Of a stretch of 64,000 nucleotides of DNA, positions 1 through 12,300 are shown in pieces. The stretch is from Trichopria drosophilae. Its lineage: Eukaryota; Arthropoda; Insecta; Hymenoptera; Diapriidae. Location: the NCBI GenBank assembly GCA_030407085.1, contig CM059584.1, positions 120,814,501 through 120,878,500 on the forward strand. The letters run 5' to 3'. The notes beneath the pieces were generated by a model, which was not told where the DNA came from, did no database searches, and saw nothing but the letters and a program-made list of their open reading frames with translations. The first letter of the stretch is position 1, and each line of letters starts with the position of its first letter. The position numbers were made by a program, and so were the translations under genes.

Positions 1-386
1 CATCATGGTCTTCTTCACTCTCTTCTTTGCCTTTTAGTTTCTTCTGCATTAATGTTCTCGAAGACTTTATTTTTGTTTGAAAGAAAAATATAACTATGAA
101 AAACACACAAATTCAGATTTGTGATCCTTCAACCGTCAAAAATCTAAGAAATAGCCTATATTTTGTGACTGTACAATGAAAGATCAATAGAAACTGCCTG
201 TTAAATACGAGGGCCAGTTATCGACCAAATGAATACTTTAACATTAGTTCTTATGTCAGGGGTTCTTCGAGAGACAGGAAATGAAAGATATTTTGGTTGA
301 TAACTATACTATGCAAACTTGAAAAACGAAGTTTTAATAGATAAAAGTACAAGTTTTCAACAATTTTTCGAAAAATCGTAGATTAG
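1..386. other. Intergenic, nothing recognised
   Basis: AT-rich DNA without a credible frame or repeat. Confidence 0.5.
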
Positions 387-990
387 ACAGGACCACAAAA
401 AATTTTTTTTGGGCGTTTCTTTTAATCCGAGGTAGTGGATCTTATAGATTTTGGGTCGCTGAAAACGAATCCGTTGCCCGATTTGGGCCACCACGTCAAG
501 TTTTCGAGATATCCTATCCGCTAATTTCAATTTCCGGATACGATATTTCAAAAACCTGACGTGATGGGCCAAATCGGGCAACGGATTCGTTTGCAGCGAC
601 CCAAAATCTATAAGATTCATTATCTTTGATTAAAATAAATCCCCGAATTTGTTTTTTTTGCCGTCCTATATTGATAAAACCTTCATTTGATTTTAATTTA
701 ATAATTACAGGTCCACAATAAAAACAAAATTCGTGAGTTTACATTAATCACAGGTAGTGGAGCTTATAGATTTTGGGTCGCTGAAAACGAATCCGTTGCC
801 CGATTTGGCCCATCACGTCAGGTTTCCGAAATATCGTATCCGGAAATTGAAATTAGCGGATAGGATATCTCGAAAACTTGATGTGATGGTCCAAATCGGG
901 CTACGGATTCGTTTTCAGCGACCCAAAATCTATAAGATCCACTACCTCTGATTAAAGGAAACTCTCAAAAAAATATTCTTGTGGTCCTGT
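387..990. mobile_element. Nested palindromic (foldback) element
   Basis: Outer inverted ends read ACAGGACCACAA at 387 and TTGTGGTCCTGT at 979-990. Inside, two near-identical units (about 430-624 and 752-955) are each palindromic themselves, starting AGGTAGTGG then TTTTGGGTCGCTGAAAACGA. The whole forms a hairpin of hairpins. The two similar open frames here are by-products of the repeats. No clear target duplication was found. Confidence 0.6.
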
Positions 991-1029
991 GTTATTAATC
1001 ATAATAAATTACATTTATTGCGGCTTAAT

Positions 1030-1525
1030 GCAAAGGTGCGATTCATTCCGATTGATAGTTAGGATTGAAACCGTTTGAGTTTTCTACCTCGGAATGACTC
1101 GGAATCATTCCGATTGACTATTCGGATTGAAACCGTTAGAAATATATGCTTTGCATTGAATCCGATTCATTCCGAATAAGAGGTCCGCTTGAGACCGTTT
1201 GATATTTTCACTTCAGATCGAATCCGATTGGTTCCGATTGTTTCCGATTGATAGTTCGGATTGAAACCGTTTGAGTTTTCTCTACGGAATGATTCCGAAT
1301 CATTCCGATTGACTGTTCGGATTGAAACCGTTAGAAATATATGCTTTGCGTTGAATCCGATTTGTTCCGAATGATAGTTCGGATTGAAACCGTTTTGAAA
1401 TGTCGCCCTCGGATGGAATCCGATTCGTCCTGAATAACATTTCCGATTGCAACCGATCGAAATCGACGTCTGATTGAGTTCGATTGTATCAGGGACAAAT
1501 TGCGGATTGAAACCGAATAGGTCTC
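1030..1525. repeat. Tandem array of about eight degenerate 62-bp units
   Basis: CGGATTGAAACCGTT-like words recur at about 1061, 1123, 1185, 1257, 1319, 1380, 1442 and 1503, that is about every 62 bp. Between them are variants of GAATCCGATTCATTCCGAA. A minisatellite of diverged units; no coding function. Confidence 0.7.
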
Positions 1526-1559
1526 ATTGACTCTCATTAGATCCAATGGAACTTCAATC

Positions 1560-1925
1560 GGAAATTTTTACCAGGGCACCATGCGGAATTCGTTTGAAAC
1601 GTCTTTTGGGAACGAATAAGAATGCCCGGGCGGAAACGAAAAATGCATGGTTCGAATGAACTCCGCATGGTGGTGCATTGAGTAATACGTATAAGGGATA
1701 CCTCCCATGCAATATCATATGCTTCTTTGTTTAAGCAAAATTCCCTTCTATAAAAAATTACTTCCAATGTTACGTCCAATGTTACGTCCTAAGTGACGTC
1801 TAATGATATTAAGAATGTTGCTCCAATTTGAGACGTCTTTCATGGCGTCCAATGTGCCGTACCATATTTGACGTAACATTCGACGTATTTCACGCCACAA
1901 TGGACGTCACAACGGACGTCCTTTT
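1560..1925. repeat. ACGTC-rich repeat with flanking inverted repeat
   Basis: From about 1765 to 1925 ACGTC or GACGT occurs roughly a dozen times, often as ACGTCCAATG. Just upstream an imperfect inverted repeat (CACCATGCGGAATTCG near 1577 against GAACTCCGCATGGTGG near 1660) brackets a short spacer. Nature unknown; perhaps the edge of a foldback element. Confidence 0.45.
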
Positions 1926-3356
1926 TTCACTAGAGAAGTAATGCGGTATCTGCGATGATATCCTTTTTAAAATAACTGTCGCAAGTTATTTATAGGCATT
2001 TATTTATATGTATATAGATAACCTATGCTTCTTCTACTGTTCTAAATTATTTCACTTTTTGATATTCAAAATGTAACAGTTAGAGAAGAAAAAACAAGAA
2101 AATTTAGAAAATTCAAAGAAAACCAATGTTATTATTTGTTACGTGTTTTTTTTACGAATTCATAATGGCTTGGTTCGAATGTGAAATATTTGAAGTTACA
2201 AATAAAATTATATATTTTTAATTGAGATGAATATAATAGAACATATATGCACAAATATGTAAAATTAAAAAAGGTTTGAAAACAATTTGTGAAGTGTATT
2301 GAAAGATGTGACAATAAACATGAACGTTAATGCGAAAAATAGTAGTCCGAGAATCAATTAGCGTAATAAATAACATTGCATCATACAGGAAATAAAATAA
2401 ATTTTTATTTACGTATAGTCAAATCCTATTGAATTATACATGACTTTAATTATTATATTATTGTATCAAATATAGAAGAAGACTAAATACAATAAATGTC
2501 ACAAATTTATACTTTTTGTCGATTAAACGTTTTCATACATTGAAATATGATGATGTCAACTTTCAAAGTGTATTTATTTGTATCCCTTTCCCTTTGACAA
2601 TGATTTTATACAAATTTTTTATTATTAAATATTTTCGCTTTACAAAATGTTTTAACGATTAATCCAAATGTACCCATTTTTTCTATGGGTTTTGTTATAA
2701 CGGAAAATATTCAGGTTTCTGTTCTTCTTCTTCTAGGAGACTTGTTTATTTTTCCAATCCTCTTCCTTGGCGACTTTTCTGTACGAGAATACTGAAATAT
2801 GAGAAATGTTGGCTTTGTCATTATATCCAAGATACATTATAAATTTATTTATCGATACGTAATAAATTAGTAAAGCGCCTTTTTTTTTTGTTCATATCTT
2901 GATATTTTTGTATGATGTTAATCTAATAACATATAACGAAGACACCCAAAACCAATATTCAAAAGTTATTTTTATTGCATAATTTATTTCTTTAAATTAT
3001 CCTCATTTATTCCGAAACATGTGCTAAAAATATCATGTCAAAACCATTTTATACCTAGGAAATTTATCGAAGGGAAGTTATTGATGAATTTGCAAATATA
3101 AATTATTGTTATATAGCATTTATTATGTGTGTATTAATTTTTTGAATTGAGATTCAATGATTTTCATACCATATCAATTCAGGGTATATAGTATAAAAAC
3201 CCAGTAACCCCAATTTGATTAAAACGGATTAAAAATTGAAATCCATTTCTATTCGTACTTTGAATCCGTTAAAATATATTAAAATAAATTCTATTCATTA
3301 CCAATTTAATACATTTTTATTCTGCGAAATAATTTATGACAATAATTAGGTACATT
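1926..3356. other. Intergenic, nothing recognised
   Basis: Very AT-rich; a lone minus-strand frame (2132-2314) has no domain or start context in its favour. Confidence 0.5.
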
Positions 3357-4400
3357 GGCTGCAAACGAAGTCCAACAAACGTACAAGAATTAAAACGAAT
3401 TGAATACATTTTATTTCGGTTTCAAGACCATTTTATTTGAAATTTTTTACATTCTAATCCGATATAATATGTAAATTGAATATAAACATAACCTAAAAAC
3501 AGCAGTTTTTACATGAAAACAATGTCCGTCAAGGACGTAACGTTTGTTTTCTTTCTTAATAATAAAAAAATATAGATCATTAAACCAAAGGTACTAAAAC
3601 GAATTTTTTCGGATTCAAATATTCGGAAATTCACGCGATGTATTCGATGAACTTCGAATTGGGTTGTGACGTTTTTCAATTCGAAATATCAAGAAACCGG
3701 ATTGGAAACTTAATTTCTGAATTAACTTCCAACAAATGAAAAAGAATTGAAACTAATTGAATTTATTTCTTTTTCTTGGCCATTTTCTTTGAAATTCTTT
3801 ACATTCTAATCCGGCATAATACGTACAGAAAATAAACATAACATAAAAAACATTAACTATTAGTTTTTACATGAAAATACGAAAATGTAATGAATTTCAT
3901 AGACACTAAGTAATAACAATATACGTGAAGGTAGACAATGCCAGTCATGGACGTAACATTTGCTTTTTTGTTTATATGTAGTAAAAAATATACATAATAT
4001 AGCTCAACGGATTAAAACGAATTCAATACGTTTTATGTCGGTTTATTGACCATTTTCATTGAAATTCTTTCTTTCAAATCCGATATAATACATGAATAGA
4101 ACATAAACATAACCTAAAAATAATTGACTAGCAGTTTTACGAAAACAAAAATGTTATCAATTTCACCGGAACTAAGCAATAATAATATATGTGAAGGTAA
4201 ACAATGCCTGTCATGTACGTAATATTTGTTTTTCTTTTTTCTTTACAATAAAAGAATATATATAATAAAGCCGACGCATTAAATCGAATTTTCCCAAATT
4301 CAAATATTCGGAAATCCACGTTAAAGTATTATATTGAAGTATTATATTGATGAACTTCGAATTAGGTTATGACGTTTCTGAATTTGAAACGTCTAGAAAC
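3357..4400. repeat. Degenerate direct triplication (units about 300-370 bp)
   Basis: Three successive units share AAAACGAATT, then ATTTCGGTTT, GACCATTTT, TTGAAATT, CATTCTAATCCG and AAACATAACCTAAAAA, starting near 3390, 3745 and 4010. Each also has a later part with GACGTAA and, in units 1 and 3, TTCAAATATTCGGAAAT and AGAAACCGGATTGGAAAC. The open frames here are not convincing as genes. Confidence 0.55.
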
Positions 4401-6189
4401 CGGATTGGAAACAATTTATGATTTCAATCTTATTCATTTTTGTTTGTTGGGTTAAGTTTGAATGCTTTTCAATAGGCCTTTTCAAGATAATTCAATTTTT
4501 CGTACAGTTTTGTACAAAAAACGGAAAAGTTTCGTTCAGTTTTAACATTGTATCCAGCGCGTGCGCACAATTTCTTGCTTAAAATGAAAAGGTCTATACT
4601 GAATGTATCCGTTTCAATACTTGTCTATCTGCACGAATCCATTCCAATAATCGATTATCCTCCTGAATTCACATAGACTTTGACGGATAACAACCGATTG
4701 AAAAGAATCCAAAATGGTCATTGAAACTTATATGATCTTTCTATCCCTGTGAATACATTTAGGGCTAGGAGAGATGGATTAAAAAATCAAATTTCTTTGC
4801 GTATTTAGTAAACGAAAACAGATTAAAGATGATAGAACAAGATTCATTTGATCGGCTTCTTAATCTTGAGCTCTTATATCCCTGCTGATCCGAAAATATT
4901 TTCATATTTAAATTCTTCTTTATCCTTGAACTGTGATTTGAATACACTTTACTCCACAAAAAAACGATAAAAAATATAATTTGGTTATACTTCTCAATAA
5001 AGAAATATCAACTCCTTAAGGAATTAATAAATAATTATTAAAAAGAATAACCAATGTTATCTTTCAATTCCTCATACAGAAGAAAACACACAAATTATTT
5101 TTATTTTAAAAATTGATAGAAATCACAGTTAAAACGTAAAAAATAATTACGTTTTGTAGTGTAAAATATAAAAAGTATAAAAGAAGAAAGCTGAGATTTC
5201 GTTTTATATAAATCAATTAAAACTATAAAAACATTTTCTATTCCTGTCCATGCATTGAAAAAGATTCAAACAATTTAAACTGTATGCGCTTGAAAACGGA
5301 TATAGAAATATAGAATATCATAATGTCCAATTACCCAGAATCATATATTCATAAAAGCAGACATAATAAATAGTAATATTGTTATAAACATGGCACCTCC
5401 TAGTAAACGAAAATTCTTTGAAGGTCGATTGAAATTTATTCATATAACATCACGTCTGAATTAGGTTTCTTAACTTCTTGAATGAATTTGAATGAAAAAA
5501 TAAATTTCAATTACTTTCAATAGTATGTGAAAGTTATTCATTTCGATGATTTTGAATGGGAAAAAAGTGGAATGGAAAAAGTGCCATAGTTAATGAATTT
5601 CAGTAGAAAATTGCAAACAGAATTGGGATTGAATTAATTCCAATGAAAAAATATTTATCTTCGCTTCAAATGAATTAATTTCAATAAATGTTAATATTAA
5701 AAAAGTAAAACATGAAACATATCTGAAGTATTTTATCTTTGAAATTTATTCCAGACGGAAAAAACCTATTCAGAAATAATGCAGTGACTAAAATTTCAGT
5801 GTTGGGCTGTTAACATATCGATTTCCAAGAGTCCAGAAAGTACAAATACATTTTCATAAAATTAAAAAATTTATAGGAAATATAAAAAAAAAAATGATGC
5901 AAACAACGTAAAAAGTAGTTAATCATCCAATTCTATTAATATTGGAATACCCACTTTTAAACAATCAATATTTGAATAAATTCCTTTAGCACAAATAAAA
6001 ATTTGATTTTGAAATTATATTTTCAAAAATACGTAAAATAAGGCATAAAATGCAAATAGACGCTTTTAACCTCATTTTTGGTCTGGCACCGTCATCGTGT
6101 TTTGCACCGAAAAAATGTCGAAAATGATACTTTACATATATAAAAGAAAGCCGAAAAGTAACAGTTTGCCGGTATGATTTAGCGTTATA
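4401..6189. other. Intergenic, nothing clear
   Basis: AT-rich; only weak words related to the preceding triplication and low-complexity GAATGAATTTCAAT-like stretches near 5450-5700. Confidence 0.45.
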
Positions 6190-6460
6190 AATTAACTGCA
6201 AAAACTCGTGTCTTCTAAACGTCTTATTTGACGACATTAGACACTTCAATAGTGTCTTTTCAGACTAAACGTCTTAATATATGTTTCTTCATTGTAATGT
6301 GTCTAAAAATTTGAGACATTTACGACTATCGATCGTAAATAAGACATTTTTGTATTTTATAATTTGAGACATATAATGAAGATGATAAAAGTCTCTGCAT
6401 TTCAGTCGTTTTAGCTAATTTAAGACATTTATGTGTTTGTGTGTAAGACATTGAGTTGAG
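6190..6460. repeat. Stretch rich in GAGACATTT/AAGACATTT words
   Basis: Variants of (G/A)AGACATTT and its complement occur about ten times on both strands, with a local hairpin around GACGACATTAGACACTTC near 6230. Likely a decayed inverted-repeat element. Confidence 0.35.
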
Positions 6461-6467
6461 ACACTTC

Positions 6468-6640
6468 CCAATAAACGAAAAAGAATACAAATTCGGTTTC
6501 TTGACATTTCGAATTGAGAATGTTCTATTCACGTATTATATCGGATTAGTATGTAAAACATTTCGAAGAAAGTGTCAAGAAACCGAAATAAAACGTATTC
6601 AACTCGTTTTAATCATTTTTTCTTTGTTGGGTTGCAAATC
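6468..6640. repeat. Palindrome related to the 3357-4400 repeat
   Basis: TTCGGTTTCTTGACA near 6493 is matched by TGTCAAGAAACCGAA near 6575, and AACGAAAAAG near 6475 by CTTTGTTGGG-like sequence at the other end. It contains AAAACGTATTCAACTCGTTTTAA, close to the unit start of the triplication. Confidence 0.45.
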
Positions 6641-6898
6641 AAAGACACATTGGTGATTCGAGAATCTTCGTGAATATTCGCAACTGCCGATTCGAAGCGA
6701 CATAAAGCTACATAACCTATTATATTGATGAGATTCCAATGGTTCATTATTGTGTTCATAAATCTGATATGGGTGAAAAAAATTATGTATTGTTGCGTAA
6801 ATGAAAGATGCCAAAAAATTAAATTAAAAGTCCGAAAGTCTGTTGCAAATCATAATTTTTAACTACTGTTATTCATTTCAAGCGAGTCCAAAATTTAC

Positions 6899-7307
6899 TT
6901 AACCCTTAAAGCGCCAACCTATATAAAAAATAACACAAAGCGCCATGTGGGGTCGTGGGAGACCCCAATCCGAAGATAATATCGTCCTGCGCAGACAGTG
7001 TTCGTTATTTCGTTTCAACAAAATTACTGGATACTCTCCAAGTGTAATTTTACCGCATAGATAAGTTAACTTGATAAAAAAAATTATTGGTGCCCGTTAT
7101 AAAAAATGAAATACAAAAGTGACGTTTTTCACAAAAAAATTTTAACTCGGCCAATTTTCAATATTTTTTCCTAAAAATTTAACTTGTGCATCTTGAAATG
7201 TAGCTCTTTAAGATAAAAAATGCTGTAAAAGTGCAGTTTTAGAAGGGAAAATATGTAATATTTATGTGTGGGGTCTCCCAGTCCCCCCAGGGCGCTTTAA
7301 GGGTTAA
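6899..7307. mobile_element. TTAA-flanked palindromic element 1 (piggyBac-type MITE)
   Basis: TTAA at 6899-6902 and 7304-7307 flank inverted ends CCCTTAAAGCGCC and GGCGCTTTAAGGG. Subterminal inverted GTGGGGTC/GACCCC blocks follow. TTAA duplication with ends starting CCC is the rule for piggyBac-like elements. No coding capacity. Confidence 0.7.
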
Positions 7308-8242
7308 ATATTTTATTATTTGGTGATTTTTGTAAAATTCAAAAGAGTGTGTTATTTGTAAAAATGTCTACATTCGAATTGTGCATAATCAGGATTAACA
7401 AAAAATTAAGAAATGATCATTTTAAACTACAGAAACACCAGAATTACCACTTCTGTTATTCTCCATTCTTTTACTTCTGAACTTATATTTTTTGCCTCAG
7501 TTTCAATCAAATATTTCCTATTAAAATCATAGTTGAAAATATACATATCCTGTTATTATTTTTGAGATGGTACTTCAATATTCGGAGGTAAAAATTGGTA
7601 AATTAAAAAAAATAAGAATTAAAGAAATCATCGAATATTATACTGACAATGTTTAAACGAATGATTTTTTGTTTTTATAAAGTTAGAAACATCTAGGAAA
7701 AATTCTTTGATGCATTCTAAGGATTATTTATTTTTCCACAAGTTGATTAAAAAAATAATAAACCTGAATTATAATTTTTGAAATTTTTTTCCTCAAAAAC
7801 CATCATCTGTTGAAAAAATTGTAAAACAAAAGTTATTAAATTTGTTCCTTCTTATAGCAATAATACGAACCACCGTAAGGTAAATTATTTCATTAACAAT
7901 ATAATCTGAACGTTTCGTCTTATGAACAACCGAGATAGAAATAGTCAACTAATATTATTTAATTTTTTCAAACATTTTACGTTTGAAATGAGAATCACGT
8001 CTGCACAATTCAAGGTTATTGTTATAATAGCAAACAATGGATTTTTTCAAATTTTTACATCAGTTTTTTATAAACAAAAAAATTCTGCGTCTGGATTTGA
8101 ACTCAGAACTGTCGAGTTTATAAATAAATCATTGGATAAGGTAAAAATGCTTAAATAGTAAAACACAATTAAATTTAAATATGTATTTAAATAGTTAAAG
8201 CGAATAACATTAAATTTATAAGTTTAAATTGATCAATATTAC
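7308..8242. other. Stretch downstream of the orphan promoter, no gene seen
   Basis: Both strands were read for a signal-peptide exon, because the orphan promoter points into it on the minus strand. None was recognised. A short tRNA-T-arm-like word near 8090-8110 (minus) has no matching arms. Confidence 0.5.
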
Positions 8243-8337
8243 GGATTGCAGTTGTAGCCTCTGTAGAACTGACGATTCGGTCTGTGTCACTGGTCCATTT
8301 ATATAATTTTCTATCCCATAATCCCCGGAATTATCCC
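8243..8337 (-). promoter_or_regulatory. Orphan antimicrobial-gene promoter and 5' UTR exon
   Basis: On the minus strand this stretch aligns by eye to the promoters of copies A-D. It has GGGATAATTCC at 8337-8327 (-67 to -57), an overlapping G-rich run at 8326-8313, TATATAAA at 8305-8298, a TCAGTT initiator with A+1 at 8270, the shared exon-1 words GTCAGTTCTACAG and CTACAAC, and a possible donor GTAATA at 8242. No signal-peptide exon is visible on the minus strand between 7300 and 8240. It may be a decayed fifth gene, or the first exon of an RNA or distant coding exon. Confidence 0.5.
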
Positions 8338-9059
8338 TGATTTCCTGTAAATGTTTCCCATGCCTGCCTCTAAGTATTTCAAGGGTAAACCCTTAAACGT
8401 TGCAACGATTTATCACTATAAAAACTACAAGTGTCAGGTTGACAGATACGCAATTTCATAACAGAAGTCGATAGGGGTTTTATAACCATAATATATTCAT
8501 CCTTTGATTTGGTTATTTTCGTAGATCAAGTTTTGTTTACACGTATCATAATAAAATAATTATTTTATATGTTGTACATCGATATTGTATACATAAAAAG
8601 AATTAATCTGTAAAATGTTAAATTTTCTAGTTTAACTGAATGTAGAATGTGTACAGTCTTTTTAGTACCTAACATTCTGAATTTGGTGTCCGTTATAAAC
8701 ATCTAAAAAAAGATAGATAGTTTTTTATAATACCGAAATTTATAAGCAATATTGAACGTCTGTTATTGTGTAATCGATTACTCAATTAAGTAATTTAATA
8801 TATTTATTTTTGTATTTTATAGAATCTCTAATTTTTTTACTCTAATTGCAAAGCTTACTTTTTGTTAATAATTATAAATTGGTATGAGAAATGAGACTAG
8901 AAATGGACATATTTACATGGCAAATAATAATAATAATAAACGTTTTTAGTGTACAAAGATACAAGGTTGTACAATAGGTAAGACACAGCACAAGCTGTTT
9001 TACAGCCTGACCAATAAAATGCTGAGTCCATTTTTCTTTGTATATTTCACAATAATGCT
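8338..9059. other. Intergenic, nothing beyond G-rich words near 8340-8400
   Basis: GGGAAACATTT and GGGTTTACCC on the minus strand near 8345-8395 may belong to the orphan promoter; otherwise AT-rich. Confidence 0.4.
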
Positions 9060-9420
9060 GAGAGAGATACGGATTTCGTCAATGATGTTCATAGTTGACC
9101 AAATAAAGCTTTTTTGACATATTGATGTTTTAAAAAGATTTGGTTGATTCGAGGCAAAACAACAAAATTCTAGTAGAAGTTGGTAGGTGTTGTGCACTTT
9201 TAGTTGTGGTTTGGCATTGCTTACCTAACTTTATTGATTTGAAAAAATTCACAAATAATGAAAGACCCGAAAATTTGATAATTTTTTATTTAAAAATCGA
9301 ATGATCACCCTAAAAAATTCTCTTTCAACATGAAAGAGTGAAAAGTTCCATATTTGAATCAGTGAATCCACATTCACTCTTGAATCAGTGGTTTACGATG
9401 TCATCAGTGTAATAAACAAA
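9060..9420. repeat. Dispersed repeat, copy 1
   Basis: Shares long stretches with 13419-13828: GGATTTCGTCAATGATGTTC, TAAAAAGATTTGGTTGATTC, TCGAATGATCACCCTAAAAA and GGTTTACGATGTCATCAGTG. Non-coding; open frames here do not correspond between copies. Confidence 0.6.
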
Positions 9421-11489
9421 TTTAATATAAAATGTTGAGTTCATTTTTCTTCATATATTTCACCGTTTCCAATATAACAATCTTGGAAATTGGAAAAAAG
9501 AAACTCACTTTTTCAGTTGAAACGAATTTGCAGAACAATATAAATAACTGAGGCGGTTAGAAACAATAGACCAATATTGTTAACGACATACAAGAGCAAC
9601 ACTTGTTTAAAAAAAAATATTCTCGATGATTTTGAATTTTAATTGTCATTTGTTTTTCATCTGAAATTATATTTGGGTTACTACGGCTAAAACAACCTGT
9701 ATTTCCAATAAACGCTACCGAAAATTATGCTGAGTGTACTATTTTAAAAAAGTTTCCATATATGACGAAATAACTATATTTGAGATTAGAAATTTTACAT
9801 CGTTGTAAATTTAACATGAACAACTGTGAATTGTGGCATTAGACAATTTATTACGCTTTGTTTGGAAAGAAAACAAGTAAGACTTTTCTATTCATAATTT
9901 CTTTCGTTTGCATCACTTTTACTTTTAAGATTTTAGTTCATTCAAAAAATTCGTGTTAAACATAAACTTCATGGTTTTTTCTTACATCAATCTGAAACAG
10001 AATATTGGAGAACTTTATTGCTGTTTTCTACTGAAATCCCCCAAATCGTACGTGACATTCTTTCGAAATGATTATGTATGTGGTTGTTATTGTATGGAAC
10101 AAAGTTGGGAGATCAAAGTGCTGGTATGTTAATAATTCTTGAAAATACGATAATCTCCTTCATAAACTTTAGGGACACGAATCTTGATCAAAATAATATT
10201 ATCGTTGGTAACATTGAAAACTAAAAAAAAGCTAAGACAACATTACTGCCGAAAAACTTATGGCCTTTTGTAAAGATAATCTGATTTCAGTCGCAGGGTG
10301 TTTATTATGAAATGGCTTCTACTTTGACGTAATAAAGAGTATCTTTTTAAAAGTCAAGAAAAGTCTGAGGTAAAGCAATTTACTAGATAATGTCTAAATA
10401 ATGTGTAAATCAAATATCTTACACAAATAATAAAGTGGGATAATTCGATTCTCGACTATTTACGGGGAAATTCATAGTCAGCTGAAAAACTACGAATATA
10501 TTATCAATTTTCAGACTTTTTAATTGCAAATTTAAAAAAATGCAAAATATATTTCATTTTAATGGTAATGAAATAAAAAAATATGTTTACTGTTAAATAA
10601 TATACTTGTGGAATTATGTAACTGATATGTTCAAAATATATTTTTGAACAAGGAGTTCTGATACTTGTAATTTATGTATCAATTATGTACCAGTGAATAT
10701 TGTATCGAATTTTGACAGTAGTTTGGGACGTTTGCGGCTCGAGAAAAACGACTGAGAAGCAGAACGAGTGCAGACATCTATTATTTGCAGTTGTAACATT
10801 CTCCCTAGGGTGCAAAGTCAACAAAAGTGTTCATGGGTAATGGTACTCGAAAAATTCCTTTTTTATTCGATAGCACACTTTCTCAGGAGCATTATGTGAA
10901 AGTCATTCTGAGCAAAACCGACGGATATATGCTATTTTTAAATCCGACTCGGATGCTTGAGGGCACAGGTATATGCGGTTGCCGGGTGCCCGTAAAATTT
11001 TTAAAGCTTTTCCCAAAATTTGATTTTTAAATCCAGTGTGCACTTTCGTTCAAAAACGATTTCAATGATCCTATTCAAATTTTGTATACTTTTGCATACA
11101 TAATAACAGGTCACAGCGTTTTTATTTTCCTTACATTTCAAATTTTCACGATTTTCGTCGATTGCCGGCAGCCAGGTAAATCATTTATTAAAAAAGTGAG
11201 GAGAATTGACCAAGGGGAGCCTTGGTGAACTCTGTTGACACCACAAAAGATTTGGTGCCAGGACCAGAAATTGGAATCAACTGAAGCTTATTAACCAAAG
11301 AAGACAAGGAAAACAATGAATCTCGTACTCCAAAATTGAAAAATCCATTAATGAAATATCCGAAGGAGTAAAATTAAAATGATTAATAAACCGGAAAATA
11401 AAGCATGCGATACTCATTGCACAGGCCAAGAAAATGAGGCCAACCTCCATACCCAGAAACAGGACATTTTCCAAAGGTTTTTGATACGC
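9421..11489. other. Intergenic, no recognised gene
   Basis: A less AT-rich part at 10690-11180 contains a 67-codon frame that starts at GTG and has no recognisable domain; it looks more like old repeat than gene. Confidence 0.4.
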
Positions 11490-12300
11490 TGAATTCAAGC
11501 CTGGCCGCAGAATTGTTCTAGTTTCTAAGATATCCTAACCAAAAAGTGCAAAACACGTTGTTTTTATCAATTTTTAGTAAGTATTTGTGGTTGAAAAAAA
11601 TGTTTGTTCGTAATTTGGGAGAACGCAGAAAAATGTGCTATTCATGAGCTTTAAAATCTCTTGTAGGAATTCCAAACTGATTTTTTTTCATCGAGTTATA
11701 GAAGTTTTTGTCAAGGTACGGTTTTCGTTTTTTTTTTCACTTTTAGCTACCAGATTTGGATTCAGCACATGAAAACCTTTTGGAAAAGTTTACTCTGATT
11801 TCCGATGAATGAACTTCAATTTGATTTTTGTCAAATTCCTAACAAAAAATGTTGTTCGGCCATAAAAACTTACTGAAAATGGGCAGAAACGGAGTTAGGA
11901 TATCTCAAATGAAAATGCTGACTTTATAAAAGAATTCTGAGCAAGGTCTGATTTTGTTAGTTATTTCCATACAATTACACATTCACTGTAAAAATTATGT
12001 TTATACCTTGACAAAAACTTGAGGGGAAAAAATCCTATCGGAATGACCAGAAAAGCACTTTGCTGATGAATAGCATATTAATCTGCGTTTTGACGAATTA
12101 TGAAAAAGAATGTTGTTCCGACACAAAAATTTGCTGAAAATTGTAAAAAACTGATTTTTTCGTTTTCATGTTGGGATATCTAAAGATCATGACATGATAA
12201 AACAATTATTCTGCGGCCAGATTGGGATTCTGCATATTTTCCCTTCGGAAAAGTGTAGACTGGTTTCTGGATATAAATTTTGTTGGCGTGTGTTAATCTC
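11490..12300. repeat. Mosaic of inverted and direct repeat units
   Basis: A unit containing GTTAGGATATCT and TTCTGCGGCCAGA is found once on the minus strand (about 11495-11590) and twice on the plus strand (about 11845-11955 and 12105-12230). The linked word TGTTGTTCGGCCATAAAAAC recurs likewise. Probably a decayed foldback element. Confidence 0.4.

Noticed and set aside
357..951. Two similar frames, suggestive of a duplicated small protein
   Set aside because: They lie in the palindromic units and mirror each other because the DNA does; no domain or start context.
1030..1525. CRISPR-like array
   Set aside because: Regular spacing but the whole 62-bp unit repeats and degenerates; no unique spacers, and the genome is eukaryotic.
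8085..8115. tRNA T-arm-like word (GTTCAAATCC on the minus strand) followed by T-run
   Set aside because: T-stem mismatched and no D-arm or anticodon arm upstream; not a tRNA, at best a SINE relic.
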